Numbered from the stretch's first letter, positions 8,499-17,020 are shown. The stretch is 64,000 nt of DNA from Gaiellasilicea sp963794385 (GCA_963794385.1 CAWCDT010000011.1:62001-126000); one strand, 5' to 3'. Numbers and translations are program-made. The notes: a model not told the origin generated them from the letters alone.

Positions 8499-11444
8499 GT
8501 GGCACGTTCACGCGTAGGGCAGAAGCTGGCTGCGATTCCAGCGCGATCGCCGCGGCCGTCGAGCCTGAACCGAATCACGGCTGAGCTCGGCACCGTCCCG
8601 ATCCGGGACGTCGCCGGGTTCGAGAAGGGCCTGCGGGCCGTCGACTACACGCCCGTCGAGCTCGCGCCCGCCTTCCGCGACGCGTACGGGCGGAGCCGCC
8701 ACCGGGCCGTCGCGCTCGCCCGCGCCTATGCGACGACGCTGCCGAACGTCGACGAGCACCGCCAGCTCTTCCAGCGCGCCGCCTACATGAAGCAGGACGA
8801 GCGGCTCGCCCTGATCGAGGGCTACCGCAAGGCGGGACAGGGACGCGGCGTCGTGCACGCCGTCAGCCAGCTCCCGCGCGCGCACGGGCGGCTGCTCATG
8901 CGCGACTTCGCCGTCAAGCCCGACGGCAGGACCGACCCCGCCGCGGCGCGCGAGGTGCTTTTCTGGCTCCGCGACGTCGGCGCTCAGATCCGTGCCGCAC
9001 AGCCCGTGCCGCCGGGGGACACCGACGAGCCCCTCGTCGACCTGATCGAGGACGTCGCGGACGCGGTCTCCGACGCCGTCAACGCCGTCGTCGACGCGAT
9101 CAGCGCCGCCGGCTCCGCGTTCGTGGACGCGATCAAGGACATCGTCAACTGGGCCGCCGACGCGGTCCGGGATCTCGCCCGCGCGCTGCTGGAGGCGTTC
9201 GAGACGCTCGGCGAGCTGCTCGTCGAGGTCGTCCAGGCCGGTTACGACGTGGTCCGGAAGATCATCCAGGGTCTGGAGGCGATCGGAAAGGCGATGTTCG
9301 AGATCCTCGACGCAGCGTTCACGCTGGCGCGGGACGCGCTCATCCTCGTCCTCCGCGCGATCGACAGCCTCGGCCGTCAGCTCGTCGAGCTGCTGAGGTA
9401 CATCGCCACCAAGGCGGCCAGCGTGATCGAGCGGGCGGTCGACGCGCTGCTCGCGATCGGGAAGTCGATCGGGAACATCCTCGAGCAGGCGCTCGCCGTC
9501 GGAGCGGCGCTGGTCAAGGGCGTCGTCGGCGCGCTGCTTGCGCTCGGGAAGGCCGTCGGCGAGATCCTGCTCACGGCGCTGACCCGGCCCGACCAGCTCC
9601 TGCAGCAGATCGTCGATTCGCTCCGGGACCTGGGCCGGTCGCTGAAGACGATCTTCGACACGGTGGTCGCCGCCGGCGCCGAGTTCATCCGGCGCGTGGC
9701 GGAGGCGGCGGCCAGGATCGGCGAGTCGATCGTCGACCTGATGGCCTACGTCGCCGACGCGGCGCTCGACGTCGCGACCGCGGTCGTCCGCGGCGTGCTC
9801 GCGGCCGGCAAGACGATCGCCGACCTGGTCGTCAACATCGCGCAGCGTGGGCTCGCCGCGATCCGGAAGGTCGTCGGCGCGCTGTTCACCCTGGGCAGGA
9901 GCCTGCTCGAGGTGCTCAAGTCGATCGCGAACATCGCCTTCGACACGCTCAAGAAGGTGATCCAGGCCGCGATCGAGCTCGGCAAGACGATCGCCGAGTT
10001 CACCGTCACCATGATCAAGTTCACGTACCGCGCCGCCGCGCGCTTCATCGAGGCGGCGCTCGAGGTGGGGGTGGCGGTGGCCGAGCTGCTGGAGACCGTC
10101 GTCGCGCGCGGCTACTTCGTCCTCCGCAAGATCATCAACGGCGTCCTGCAGGCGCTCGGGCCGGTCGGCGAGGTGCTCGACTGGCTGCTCACGCGCGGCG
10201 AGGCGCTCACCTCGGCGCTCTGGCGGCAGGCCCTGCTCGCGATCCGCTACGTGAAGAAGAGCGTCGGCGAGGTCCTGGACTGGGCGCTCACGCAGGCGGA
10301 CGCGGTCTTCGACACGATCCTGAAGACGATCGAGGAGATCGGCAGCGCGATCGCCGAGGTGATCGAGTGGGCGAAGGCGGCCGGCGCGGCGGCGCTCGAG
10401 GCGCTGGGCGAGGCGACGGAGCGGGTCGGCAACTCGATCGGCTACGTCCTCACCTTCCTCGAGAAGGACGTGCTGCCCGCGATCCGCAGCGTCATCCACG
10501 GTGCCCTCCGGGCCGGAGCAGCGGTCGCGGAGTTCATCACGTGGTCGGTGGGCCGCGCGTTCGAGACGGTCGTCGAGGTCGTGGAGGCGCTCCTCGACGC
10601 GGGCGTCGAGATCGCGGCGATCATCGCCGACACGATCCAGCACCCGCAGAACGCGCTCGACAACGTCGTCAAGGCGCTGAAGGTGGCCGGGAAGACCCTC
10701 TCGCAGGTGCTCGGCGCCGCCCGCAGCCTCACCGAGGACACGCTCGCGCAGGTCGTGGAGACCATGAAGCGGATCGGCGAGTCGATCGTGACGATCCTCG
10801 AAGCGGCCCTCGAGGTGGCGGGCGGCGCGCTCGCCACCGTGGTCAGCATCCTGCTCCGGATGCTCGCCTCGTACCGGAAGATGACGCCGGCGGAGATCGC
10901 GGAGGCGAAGATCGTCTTCGCGAACACGCTCGACTACGACCGGATCTACTTCGCGACCGAGAGCCTCGTCAACGACATCATCTTCGGGATCCAGGACTTC
11001 TTCACCAAGAACCCGGAGTCGCGGGCGTTCGTCACCGACACGCTCGTCAACTTCGACGTCGACGAGGGGATCGAGCGGCACACGATGATCCACGAGCTGA
11101 CCCACGTCTGGCAGTTCGAGGTCACCGGGCCCTTCTACATGTCCGAGGCGATCCACGCCCAGGTCGCCGGGGCGGGCTACAACTACGGCTACGAGACGGG
11201 CGGGCCCGACGTCGAGATCGAGGTCGACTACGCGGGGACGAAGCGGAAGTTCACCGAGGGCCCGCTCACGGGCAAGGGCGCCGAGGACGAGCTCGACGCC
11301 GCGAGCGGGAACTTCGGCTCCTTCAACCGCGAGCAGCAGGGCCAGATCACGATGCACTACTTCGTGCGGCGGGTGCTGCAGAACCGGCCGCCCGCCGACT
11401 ACGCCAAGTGGCAGCCGTACATCAACGTGGTGCAGGCGGCCTGA
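8499..11444 (+). CDS. Giant helical-repeat protein with C-terminal HELTH zincin domain
   Basis: A 981-residue protein I cannot assign to a named family. Residues 1-165 form a soluble helical domain; 166-240 are amphipathic helices; about 258-787 are tandem 29-residue helical repeats (see repeat entry). After a break (SYRKMTPAEIAEAK) residues about 790-981 form a zinc-peptidase-like domain: H865-E-L-T-H869, with E883 in MSEAIHAQ a plausible third ligand. The domain recalls the HELTH-type domain (DUF4157-like) but the match is by motif only. No signal peptide is visible. Start GTG with a strong GGAGGAGGT 8 nt upstream. It heads a five-gene overlapping operon: the next gene begins within its stop codon. 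Confidence 0.85.
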   Translation: MARSRVGQKLAAIPARSPRPSSLNRITAELGTVPIRDVAGFEKGLRAVDYTPVELAPAFRDAYGRSRHRAVALARAYATTLPNVDEHRQLFQRAAYMKQDERLALIEGYRKAGQGRGVVHAVSQLPRAHGRLLMRDFAVKPDGRTDPAAAREVLFWLRDVGAQIRAAQPVPPGDTDEPLVDLIEDVADAVSDAVNAVVDAISAAGSAFVDAIKDIVNWAADAVRDLARALLEAFETLGELLVEVVQAGYDVVRKIIQGLEAIGKAMFEILDAAFTLARDALILVLRAIDSLGRQLVELLRYIATKAASVIERAVDALLAIGKSIGNILEQALAVGAALVKGVVGALLALGKAVGEILLTALTRPDQLLQQIVDSLRDLGRSLKTIFDTVVAAGAEFIRRVAEAAARIGESIVDLMAYVADAALDVATAVVRGVLAAGKTIADLVVNIAQRGLAAIRKVVGALFTLGRSLLEVLKSIANIAFDTLKKVIQAAIELGKTIAEFTVTMIKFTYRAAARFIEAALEVGVAVAELLETVVARGYFVLRKIINGVLQALGPVGEVLDWLLTRGEALTSALWRQALLAIRYVKKSVGEVLDWALTQADAVFDTILKTIEEIGSAIAEVIEWAKAAGAAALEALGEATERVGNSIGYVLTFLEKDVLPAIRSVIHGALRAGAAVAEFITWSVGRAFETVVEVVEALLDAGVEIAAIIADTIQHPQNALDNVVKALKVAGKTLSQVLGAARSLTEDTLAQVVETMKRIGESIVTILEAALEVAGGALATVVSILLRMLASYRKMTPAEIAEAKIVFANTLDYDRIYFATESLVNDIIFGIQDFFTKNPESRAFVTDTLVNFDVDEGIERHTMIHELTHVWQFEVTGPFYMSEAIHAQVAGAGYNYGYETGGPDVEIEVDYAGTKRKFTEGPLTGKGAEDELDAASGNFGSFNREQQGQITMHYFVRRVLQNRPPADYAKWQPYINVVQAA
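9270..10859 (+). repeat. About 18 tandem 87-bp (29-residue) coding repeats
   Basis: A conserved glycine recurs at residues 263, 292, 321, 350, 379, 408, 437, 466, 495 and 524, then with one or two irregular spacings, then at 615, 644, 673, 702, 731 and 760: spacing is exactly 29. Consensus is roughly A-L-x-x-L/I-G-K/R-S/T-I/L-x-E-I/L-L followed by a second amphipathic helix ending V-V/I-x. Copies have diverged in DNA sequence, so this is an old protein repeat rather than a recent expansion. Confidence 0.9.
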
Positions 11445-12325
11445 TCGGGGTCGTCGCCGGCGGCCGCGCGCTCGACGCGCTCGAGCCGCTCCTGCGCGCG
11501 TACGGGGAGGTCGATGTCGCCGCGGAGCCGGACGAGCTCGCAGGCGGCGCCGACGCGATCCTTGTCGTTGGCGACCGCCGCCGCTCGCCCCGCACGGTCC
11601 TGCCCGGCCCCTTCCTGCTCGCCGCGGACGGCCGCCGCGTCCCTGTCGGCTGGGTGCCCGACACGAGCTGGGACGCCGTCCGGCGCTTCGCCGAGGCCGC
11701 GGCGCGGATCCACGAACGGCGCGGCGGCGAGCGCACGGTTGCGGTGCTCGCACAGCGCTCGCGCCGCTACCGCGACCTCTCCGGGAGGATCGTGCGGCTG
11801 CTCGACGAGAGCGGCGGCGCCGTCCGGCCGCTGCGCTGGACGGCCGACGAGCTCGGCCGGGAGGAGCTCGGGCGCGGGCTCGGCTACGGCCTGGCGGCGG
11901 CCGTCTACGTCGGCCACGGCCGGCCGACCGGCTGGGCAGGCTACCGCGGGACGCGGGCGCATCATCTCGACGACGCGGAGGAGCCGGCCGCCGCCGTGCT
12001 CTCGCTGACCTGCCTGACCGCAAGTAGGCGCCGCGTCGGGCTCTCCTTCGCCGAGGCGCTCGTGCTGCAAGGCGCTGCGGGCGCGGCCTTCGGCGCCGTC
12101 TGCCCGACCGACCACCGCTGGAACGCGCGCTGGGCCCTGCGGCTGACCCGGGCGCTCGGGAGCGGCTGCGCGACGGTCGGCGAGCTCGTGCTCTCGGCGG
12201 AGCAGGACGACCCGGCCGTCGCCGGCTACCGGATCGTCGGCGATCCCGTCGCGCCGCTCGTGGACGCGCCGGGCGCGGCGGAGCGCGCCGAGGCGCTCTC
12301 CCGCGAGGTCGCGCTGACCGCGTGA
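11441..12325 (+). CDS. Caspase/gingipain-like (clan CD) cysteine peptidase-like protein
   Basis: A 294-residue protein with the two hallmarks of the caspase-haemoglobinase fold: a histidine in YVGHGRPTGW (H159) after a hydrophobic strand, and a cysteine in LSLTCLTASRRRVGLSFAEA (C191) after the next strand, the arrangement in C25/gingipain and CHAT peptidases. A following stretch (GAAFGAVCPTDHRWNARWAL) resembles the loop region of CHAT/C25 proteins. No secretion signal is seen. There is no ATG, GTG or TTG in the first 60 codons; the best start is the CTG at 11441, which overlaps the stop of the repeat protein as CTGA. Proteolytic activity is inference from the dyad. Confidence 0.7.
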   Translation: MIGVVAGGRALDALEPLLRAYGEVDVAAEPDELAGGADAILVVGDRRRSPRTVLPGPFLLAADGRRVPVGWVPDTSWDAVRRFAEAAARIHERRGGERTVAVLAQRSRRYRDLSGRIVRLLDESGGAVRPLRWTADELGREELGRGLGYGLAAAVYVGHGRPTGWAGYRGTRAHHLDDAEEPAAAVLSLTCLTASRRRVGLSFAEALVLQGAAGAAFGAVCPTDHRWNARWALRLTRALGSGCATVGELVLSAEQDDPAVAGYRIVGDPVAPLVDAPGAAERAEALSREVALTA

Positions 12326-12582
12326 GCGCCGCCGTTCCCACCACGCGCGACGAGATGCTCGACCTCCTTCGCGCCGAGCTGCACGAGGTGAACGCGGAGA
12401 TTCCCCGTGACCTCCCGACCGACCGCGAGCTGATCGCCGAGCTCGGCGTCGACTCGCTCGACGTCGTCGAGTTCGTGGCCAGGCTCGAGTACCGCTTCCG
12501 CTTCGTCGTGCCCGACGACGAGTGGCAGCAGCTGGCTACGCTCGACGCGATCGCCGCGTACGCGCTCGATCGCCTGGGCTGA
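12322..12582 (+). CDS. Acyl carrier protein
   Basis: An 86-residue acidic helical protein with the phosphopantetheine attachment motif GVDSLDVVEFV (Ser45). The residues around it and the DELIAELG-like helix 1 are typical of type II ACPs. It overlaps the upstream gene by GTGA and is followed after 3 bp by a ketosynthase, so it is a dedicated carrier for this cluster and not the housekeeping AcpP, which is normally with fabD/fabF. Confidence 0.93.
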   Translation: MSAAVPTTRDEMLDLLRAELHEVNAEIPRDLPTDRELIAELGVDSLDVVEFVARLEYRFRFVVPDDEWQQLATLDAIAAYALDRLG

Positions 12583-12585
12583 GCG

Positions 12586-13704
12586 GTGGAGCGGGTCGTC
12601 GTCACGGGCATCGGCGTGCGGACGCCGCTCGGCTCCGATCCGCAGGAGCTCTGGGCGCGGCTCCTGGACGGCGAGACGGCGACGCGCGAGTGGCCGGATC
12701 TCGTCGCCGAGGGCTTTCCCGTGCCGCGCGCGTGCCGGATCGAGGGCGACCTCGGCGAGCCGGATCCCGCCCGGCGCGGCCGGGCGCTGGCGCGGCTCGC
12801 CGCCGGCGAGGCGCTCGACCGGGCCGGGCTCGCGCCCGGATGCCGGGTCGGCATCTACGTCGGCACGACGATGGGCGAGTCGCGCGTCTTCGAGGACGCG
12901 GGGGAGGGCGCGGAGCTGGACATCGGCGCCGCCGCCGGAAGCGTCTTCGCAGCCGAGGTCGCGGCCGCCTTCGGGCTCGACGGCCCGCAGCGGACCTACG
13001 GGACGGCGTGCGCGGCCGGCAACTACGCGATCGGCGCCGCGGCTGCGGCGGTCCGGTCGGGGGCGGTCGATGTCGCGCTTGCCGGCGGCGTCGAGCCGTT
13101 CTCGCGGCTCGCGCTCCTCGGCTTCGCGCGCTCACGGGCGATGAGCTCCGACCTCTGCCGTCCGTTCGATCGGGGACGGACCGGGATGCAGCTGGGGGAA
13201 GCGGCCGCGTTCCTCGTCCTCGAGCGCGAAGGGCGGGTGGAGCCGCTCGCGGCTGTGGCGGGGCTCGGTCTCAGCGGCGACGCCTTCCATCCGACCGCGC
13301 CGAGAGAGGACGGCTCTGGCATGGCGGCGGCGATGAAGGCGTGTCTCGGTCGCGGGCGCGACGTGGGCTGGGTCTGCGCGCACGGCACCGCGACGGCGCG
13401 GTCGGACGAGGCGGAGGCCAGGGCGCTGCACGCGGTGTTCGGCGACCGCCCGCCCCCCGTCTCGAGCCTCAAGGGCGCCCTCGGCCACTCGCTCGGAGCA
13501 GCCACGGCCGTCCAGGCCGTTGTCGCCGTGCTGGCGCTGCGCGAGCGGGTGTTGCCGCCGAACGCCAACCTCGTCGACCTCGACGAACCGCTCGGGCTGG
13601 ACGTCGTCGCCGAGCCGCGGACGGCCGCCGGCCTCGAGCGCGTGCTCAGCTGCGGCTACGCGTTCGGCGGGCTCAACTCGGCGCTGCTTCTGGAGGCGGC
13701 ATGA
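12586..13704 (+). CDS. Beta-ketoacyl-ACP synthase, FabF/KAS II-like
   Basis: A 372-residue condensing enzyme that would extend an acyl chain on the neighbouring ACP. The catalytic triad is present: C142 in YGTACAAGN, H266 in CAHGTAT and H301 in GALGHSLGAA, with Lys296 in SSLKGALG. The N-terminus (VVVTGIGVRTPLG) and LCRPFDRGRTGMQLGEAAAFLVLE follow KAS I/II. It is shorter than FabF (about 410) because the dimer loops are trimmed. The stop overlaps the next gene by ATGA. No ketoreductase, dehydratase or thioesterase is present in the window, so the product is likely very short or made with housekeeping enzymes (inference). Confidence 0.93.
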   Translation: MERVVVTGIGVRTPLGSDPQELWARLLDGETATREWPDLVAEGFPVPRACRIEGDLGEPDPARRGRALARLAAGEALDRAGLAPGCRVGIYVGTTMGESRVFEDAGEGAELDIGAAAGSVFAAEVAAAFGLDGPQRTYGTACAAGNYAIGAAAAAVRSGAVDVALAGGVEPFSRLALLGFARSRAMSSDLCRPFDRGRTGMQLGEAAAFLVLEREGRVEPLAAVAGLGLSGDAFHPTAPREDGSGMAAAMKACLGRGRDVGWVCAHGTATARSDEAEARALHAVFGDRPPPVSSLKGALGHSLGAATAVQAVVAVLALRERVLPPNANLVDLDEPLGLDVVAEPRTAAGLERVLSCGYAFGGLNSALLLEAA

Positions 13705-14320
13705 GGGTGGCCGCTGCAGGGTCGTGGACGAGCCCGTCGGTCGAGGCGGTGGACAACGCCGTGGCCGCCTGGGCCGCCGAGACGCTCGCCGGGCTGGGAG
13801 CAGGCGCGGACGCGCTCTTCGTCGCGACGCTCGATGCGGGGGCGCGCGAGTCGGTGAGCTTCTGGCGCGAGAGCCGTGCGAGCGGGCTCGCCTTCGCGAA
13901 CCCGCGCCGTTCCCGTGGACGCTCGCCAACAGTCCGACCGGGGAGATCGCGAAACGGCTCGGCGTGCGGGGGCCGACCTTCACGCTTGTCGGCCGCGTGG
14001 AGGCACTCACCGGCGCCCTCGAGCAGGCGCTGGAGGAGCTCGCGTCCGGCCGCGCCGATCGGGCCCTCGTGGCCGCCCTCGACGGCATCTCGGACGAGCG
14101 AACGCGTCTCGCGGCGGTTCTCCTCTCGCGCGAAGCCGGCGGGCAGGCAACGGTTGCGACGGCTCGACAGCCTGACGGGACGACGGCGATTGCGCGGCCG
14201 ACGGCGTCCGAGACGCTCGCCGAGGCCCTCGCACGTCTCGAGCGGGGGGAAGGTGTCGCAATGGGGAGCGAGCGCGACACGTGGATCACGATGACGCCGG
14301 CACGCCATTCCGTCCCGTGA
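13701..14320 (+). CDS. Ketosynthase-like partner without catalytic Cys (chain-length-factor-like), frameshifted
   Basis: Begins ATG in the stop of the ketosynthase. The first frame gives about 67 residues (to GLAFANP), then a one-base deletion near 13903 shifts the frame; repaired, it continues PFPWTLANSPTGEIAKRLGV, RGPTFTLVGRVEALTGALEQ and ALEELASGRADRALVAALDG to the TGA at 14318-14320, about 206 residues in all. The layout resembles the N-terminal ketosynthase-like domain of chain length factors (Ketoacyl-synt_2 type). At the nucleophile position there is no cysteine, so it is probably a non-catalytic heterodimer partner. The frameshift may be a sequence error, since similar single-base lesions occur in essential genes nearby. 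Confidence 0.7.
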
Positions 14321-14349
14321 CCGCTTCTCACGCTCGCACGCCGCCGCCG

Positions 14350-14392
14350 AAGCGGGCGATGGGGCTCGAACCCACGACCCTCAGCTTGGGAA
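14350..14392. repeat. Distal copy of tRNA-Gly 3' half (candidate att site)
   Basis: A perfect 43-bp direct copy of 16936-16978, which is the 3' half of the tRNA-Gly(CCC) gene plus one flanking base. Similarity stops abruptly in the anticodon stem on this side. Duplication of a tRNA 3' end is the classic trace of integration by a tyrosine recombinase; the DNA between the copies would be the inserted element. Confidence 0.8.
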
Positions 14393-14662
14393 ACCAGTCC
14401 AGACCCGCATGGTTGAGCCGAAAACGAGCAGCCAAGCCAAAACGACGCCGCTCGGAACCGCTCCAACCCGCTCCGGCCGGGCGGTCATTGGCGCGCAACT
14501 GCGCGCGCGCGCGCGGCAACGCGTAGGAGCCGCCCTGGAAGAGGTCGAGCATGAAGAGTCATCGAGCCCTCCTCTGGTTGCGACTCCGAACAAGCCGCAC
14601 CCGAGGAGGGCTCTTTGACTACCGCCTCAGCGGACCGTCAACAACGTGTCTGGCACCTTCAG
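14393..14662. other. Non-coding stretch at the end of the putative inserted element
   Basis: No gene supported. It holds an alternating GC run near 14500-14515 and a hairpin (separate entry); base composition is less GC-rich than the flanks. Confidence 0.4.
14564..14613 (-). terminator. Hairpin downstream of the family 3 glycosidase
   Basis: Perfect 11-bp arms GAGCCCTCCTC (14564-14574) and GAGGAGGGCTC (14603-14613) with a 28-nt loop, followed on the plus strand by TTT. It lies about 50 bp past the stop of the minus-strand glycosidase remnant and could be a terminator for either strand. Confidence 0.4.
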
Positions 14663-16687
14663 CTAGTCCGTGCTCAAGCCCCAGCCGTACGGGAACAGTG
14701 GGTCGTAGTCCGAATCGCCGATGTTGATCGGCACCTGCGCTTCGGTGCGCGGCCACGTCATCGACAGCTTGCCCGTGAAGGGCCGTTCACCGAAGAGCAC
14801 ATCCGCGACCCCGGCACCTTCGCTGCCCGGCAGCCACGAGGCAACCAGCGCGTCCATCTTGACGAGCTAATCGGTGAGCACCTGCGGGCGACCGGACACC
14901 ACCAGCACCACACAGGTCTCGATCGCATCGCACACCTTGTCGATGACAGCATTGTCACCGGGCTGCAGGGACAGGGACTTCTCCTCTAGCTGCGCTGGGG
15001 TGCAGAAGCCGCACTCGGGACCGCCGACGTCCCCGAACCCCTCGGCATATGGCGTCTCCCCGACCACGACGACAACCACGTCCGCGCCGGTCATGGAGCC
15101 GAAGCATCGACGCTGTAGGTGACGGTGGCCTGCGGCGCGACCTCGCTTGATGCCTTCGAGGATGGTGGTGCCGGGAATGATGTCGCCGGAGGCACCCTGC
15201 CACTGGATCGATCCAGCTGCCGGCCTGGTAGCCGATGTTGTCTGCGTTACGACCAGCGACGTAGATGTTCGCGTTCGGAGAAAGCGGCAGGGCGTTGCCG
15301 CTGTTCTTCAGCAGCACCTGAGATTCCGCGACTGCTTGCCGTGCGATCGCACGGTGCGCCGCGCTGCCCACCTGGTCGATGTTGTCCGCCGAGGCGAACG
15401 GCTGCTCGAAGAGGCCGAGCTCGAACTTGGCCACGAGGATGCGGCTGACGGCGTCGTCGATACGTGCCTGGCTGACCCGTCCGGCGTTGACCTCAGCAAG
15501 CAGCAGCTGCTCGAACTGCTGGGCGCTGAAGGGCTCCATGAACATGTCGGTGCCGGCATTCACTCCGACTCGCACCTTGTACGGGGTCAGGCCACCGAAT
15601 CCGGGGTTGGCGGGATCAGGAATCTGGTGAATCCCCTCCCAGTCCGAGATGACGAAACCGTGGAAGTGGTACTGACCCTTGAGCACGTCGGTGATCAGCT
15701 CCTGGTGCGCGTGCATCTTGACCGGGTCGCCGACGCCGTCCTCGATCCAGTCGACACTGGAGAACGACGGCATGACGCTGCGCACGCGGTGCCGCCTGAT
15801 CGCCGTCGTGTAGGGCGCCAGATCGATCTTCGCGAACTCGTCCCGACTGGTCACCGTGATGCCCTGGTCGATCGTGTAACGCTGCAGGAACCACGGCAGG
15901 CCCACGTTGGCAGCGCGGCCGCGGAGTCGTACACGGTGTCGCCGTCACCCGCATAGTGCTTCGCGGTGGCCAAGACATGGTCGCCTGAGATCGGCGCCCG
16001 CCCATGACCCTGCAGGCCGTCGATGATCGTCTCCATCTGGGAGACCAGCGTCGGGTCCTCGCCGAAGCTCTCGTACGTGCGGCCCCATCGCTCGTCTCGA
16101 GCGACACAAACGCACGGCCCGAAGCTCCACGGGATTCCGGTCGCGCGTACCTCCTCCGCCGTGGCCTCCCCGATCTTCCGCACGAGGGCTGGGTCGCGCG
16201 TGGCGCCGAGCCCGATGTTGTGTGGGAAGACCGTAGCGCCGTAGACGTTCCCGTGACCGTGGACGGCGTCGATGCCATAGATGATGGGGATACCCAGGCG
16301 TGTGTTGAGCGCCTGGCTCTGGAACTCGTTGACCATGTCGACCCAGGCGGCGGGCGTGTTGGGCGTCGGCGTCGAGCCACCGCCCGACAGCACCGAACCC
16401 AGCCTCAGCGTGGCGATCTGACTTGGATCGCCGGCTACGGCACCGCGCTCGGCCTGCGTCATCTGGCCGACCTTCTCCTCCAGCGTCATGCGGCTGAGCA
16501 AGTCCTTGACGCGCAGCCCGATTGACTGGGCCGAGTCGCGATACGCCGGGCGAGCCGGCGCCGCGTTGAGGTGCGCCAACTGGCCTGTGACTGGGGCCTC
16601 CTGGCCGGCCGAGACGGCACCGGCTGGCACCAACGACATGAGCAGAACCCCAACTGCGATCAATGAAGTGCGTGCATGGGAAACCAT
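14663..16687 (-). pseudogene. Family 3 glycoside hydrolase (beta-glucosidase type), degraded
   Basis: Secreted GH3 enzyme remnant. The ATG at 16687 has an AGGGAGG ribosome-binding site and a signal peptide (SLIAVGVLLMSLVPAGAVSA). Conserved stretches follow in family order: LTLEEKVGQMTQAERG-like start, PIIYGIDAVHGHGNVYGATV, RDERWGRTYESFGEDP, KHYAGDGDT, VISDWEGIHQI (the SDW nucleophile Asp), then VLLKNSGNALPLS, the C-terminal ADVVVVVVGETPYAEG, and DPLFPYGWGLSTD. It is split by a frameshift near 15910, at least one near 15215, further shifts near 15100-15140, and an in-frame TAG at 14867-14869. It lies alone inside the direct repeats of the tRNA-Gly 3' half, so a decayed passenger gene of a mobile element is the best reading. 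Confidence 0.85.
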
Positions 16688-16935
16688 GTTGTCCTCCCTG
16701 TAGGCGTTGAGGCGCCCCGCCTCCTCCGACCCTTGCACTACTGGCACTCGATGAGGCGGTCACCACACTCCACTCCCCGCACTACCCAGGGCGGCCCCCG
16801 TTAAGTCGTCGTTTCGAGACCGGTTAGGCCGCGAGCAGGACGGCAACTTCGTCGCGCTTGAGTACGTCCTTCCGTGCGGGGCAGAAGGCCGAAACCTACG
16901 TGAGACCTCACGAAGCGTTCGGCCCTTCAAGTGGC
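16688..16935. other. Region between glycosidase start and tRNA-Gly
   Basis: 248 bp, no supported gene. On the minus strand a short open stretch ending VLKRDEVAVLLAA-stop (about 16826-16890) might be the tail of a lost gene. No clear promoter was seen for the glycosidase. Confidence 0.3.
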
Positions 16936-16978
16936 AAGCGGGCGATGGGGCTCGAACCCACGACCCTCAGCTTGGGAA
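16936..16978. repeat. Proximal copy of the 43-bp repeat, inside tRNA-Gly
   Basis: Identical to 14350-14392. It covers the tRNA from the anticodon loop to the discriminator base, the usual crossover segment for tRNA-targeting integrases. Confidence 0.8.
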
Positions 16979-17009
16979 GCTGATGCTCTACCAACTGAGC
17001 TACGCCCGC
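16937..17009 (-). tRNA. tRNA-Gly(CCC)
   Basis: Full cloverleaf on the minus strand: acceptor GCGGGCG/CGCCCGC, D-stem GCTC/GAGC, anticodon stem TCAGC/GCTGA with loop TTCCCAA (anticodon CCC, codon GGG), T-loop TTCGAGC, and U73 as expected for glycine. CCA is not encoded. Its 3' half is duplicated at 14350-14392. Confidence 0.95.
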
Positions 17010-17020
17010 GTGGCGGGATT

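Noticed and set aside
9270..10859. CRISPR-like array because of regular 87-bp spacing
   Set aside because: Repeats are conserved only at protein level, with no identical DNA repeats or spacers and no cas genes.
865..11444. Calling the zincin domain an extracellular contractile injection system (eCIS) core protein
   Set aside because: HELTH resembles DUF4157, but no sheath, tube, baseplate or AAA genes occur in the window, so the link is unsupported.
8508..12854. Very long antisense open frame (over 1400 codons) opposite the repeat-protein cassette
   Set aside because: Its translation is Arg/Asp/Leu low-complexity and mirrors codon bias of the plus-strand genes; the opposite strand has clear domains, overlaps and catalytic motifs.
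14350..14392. A second tRNA-Gly gene
   Set aside because: Only the 3' half is present; the D-arm and 5' acceptor strand are missing.
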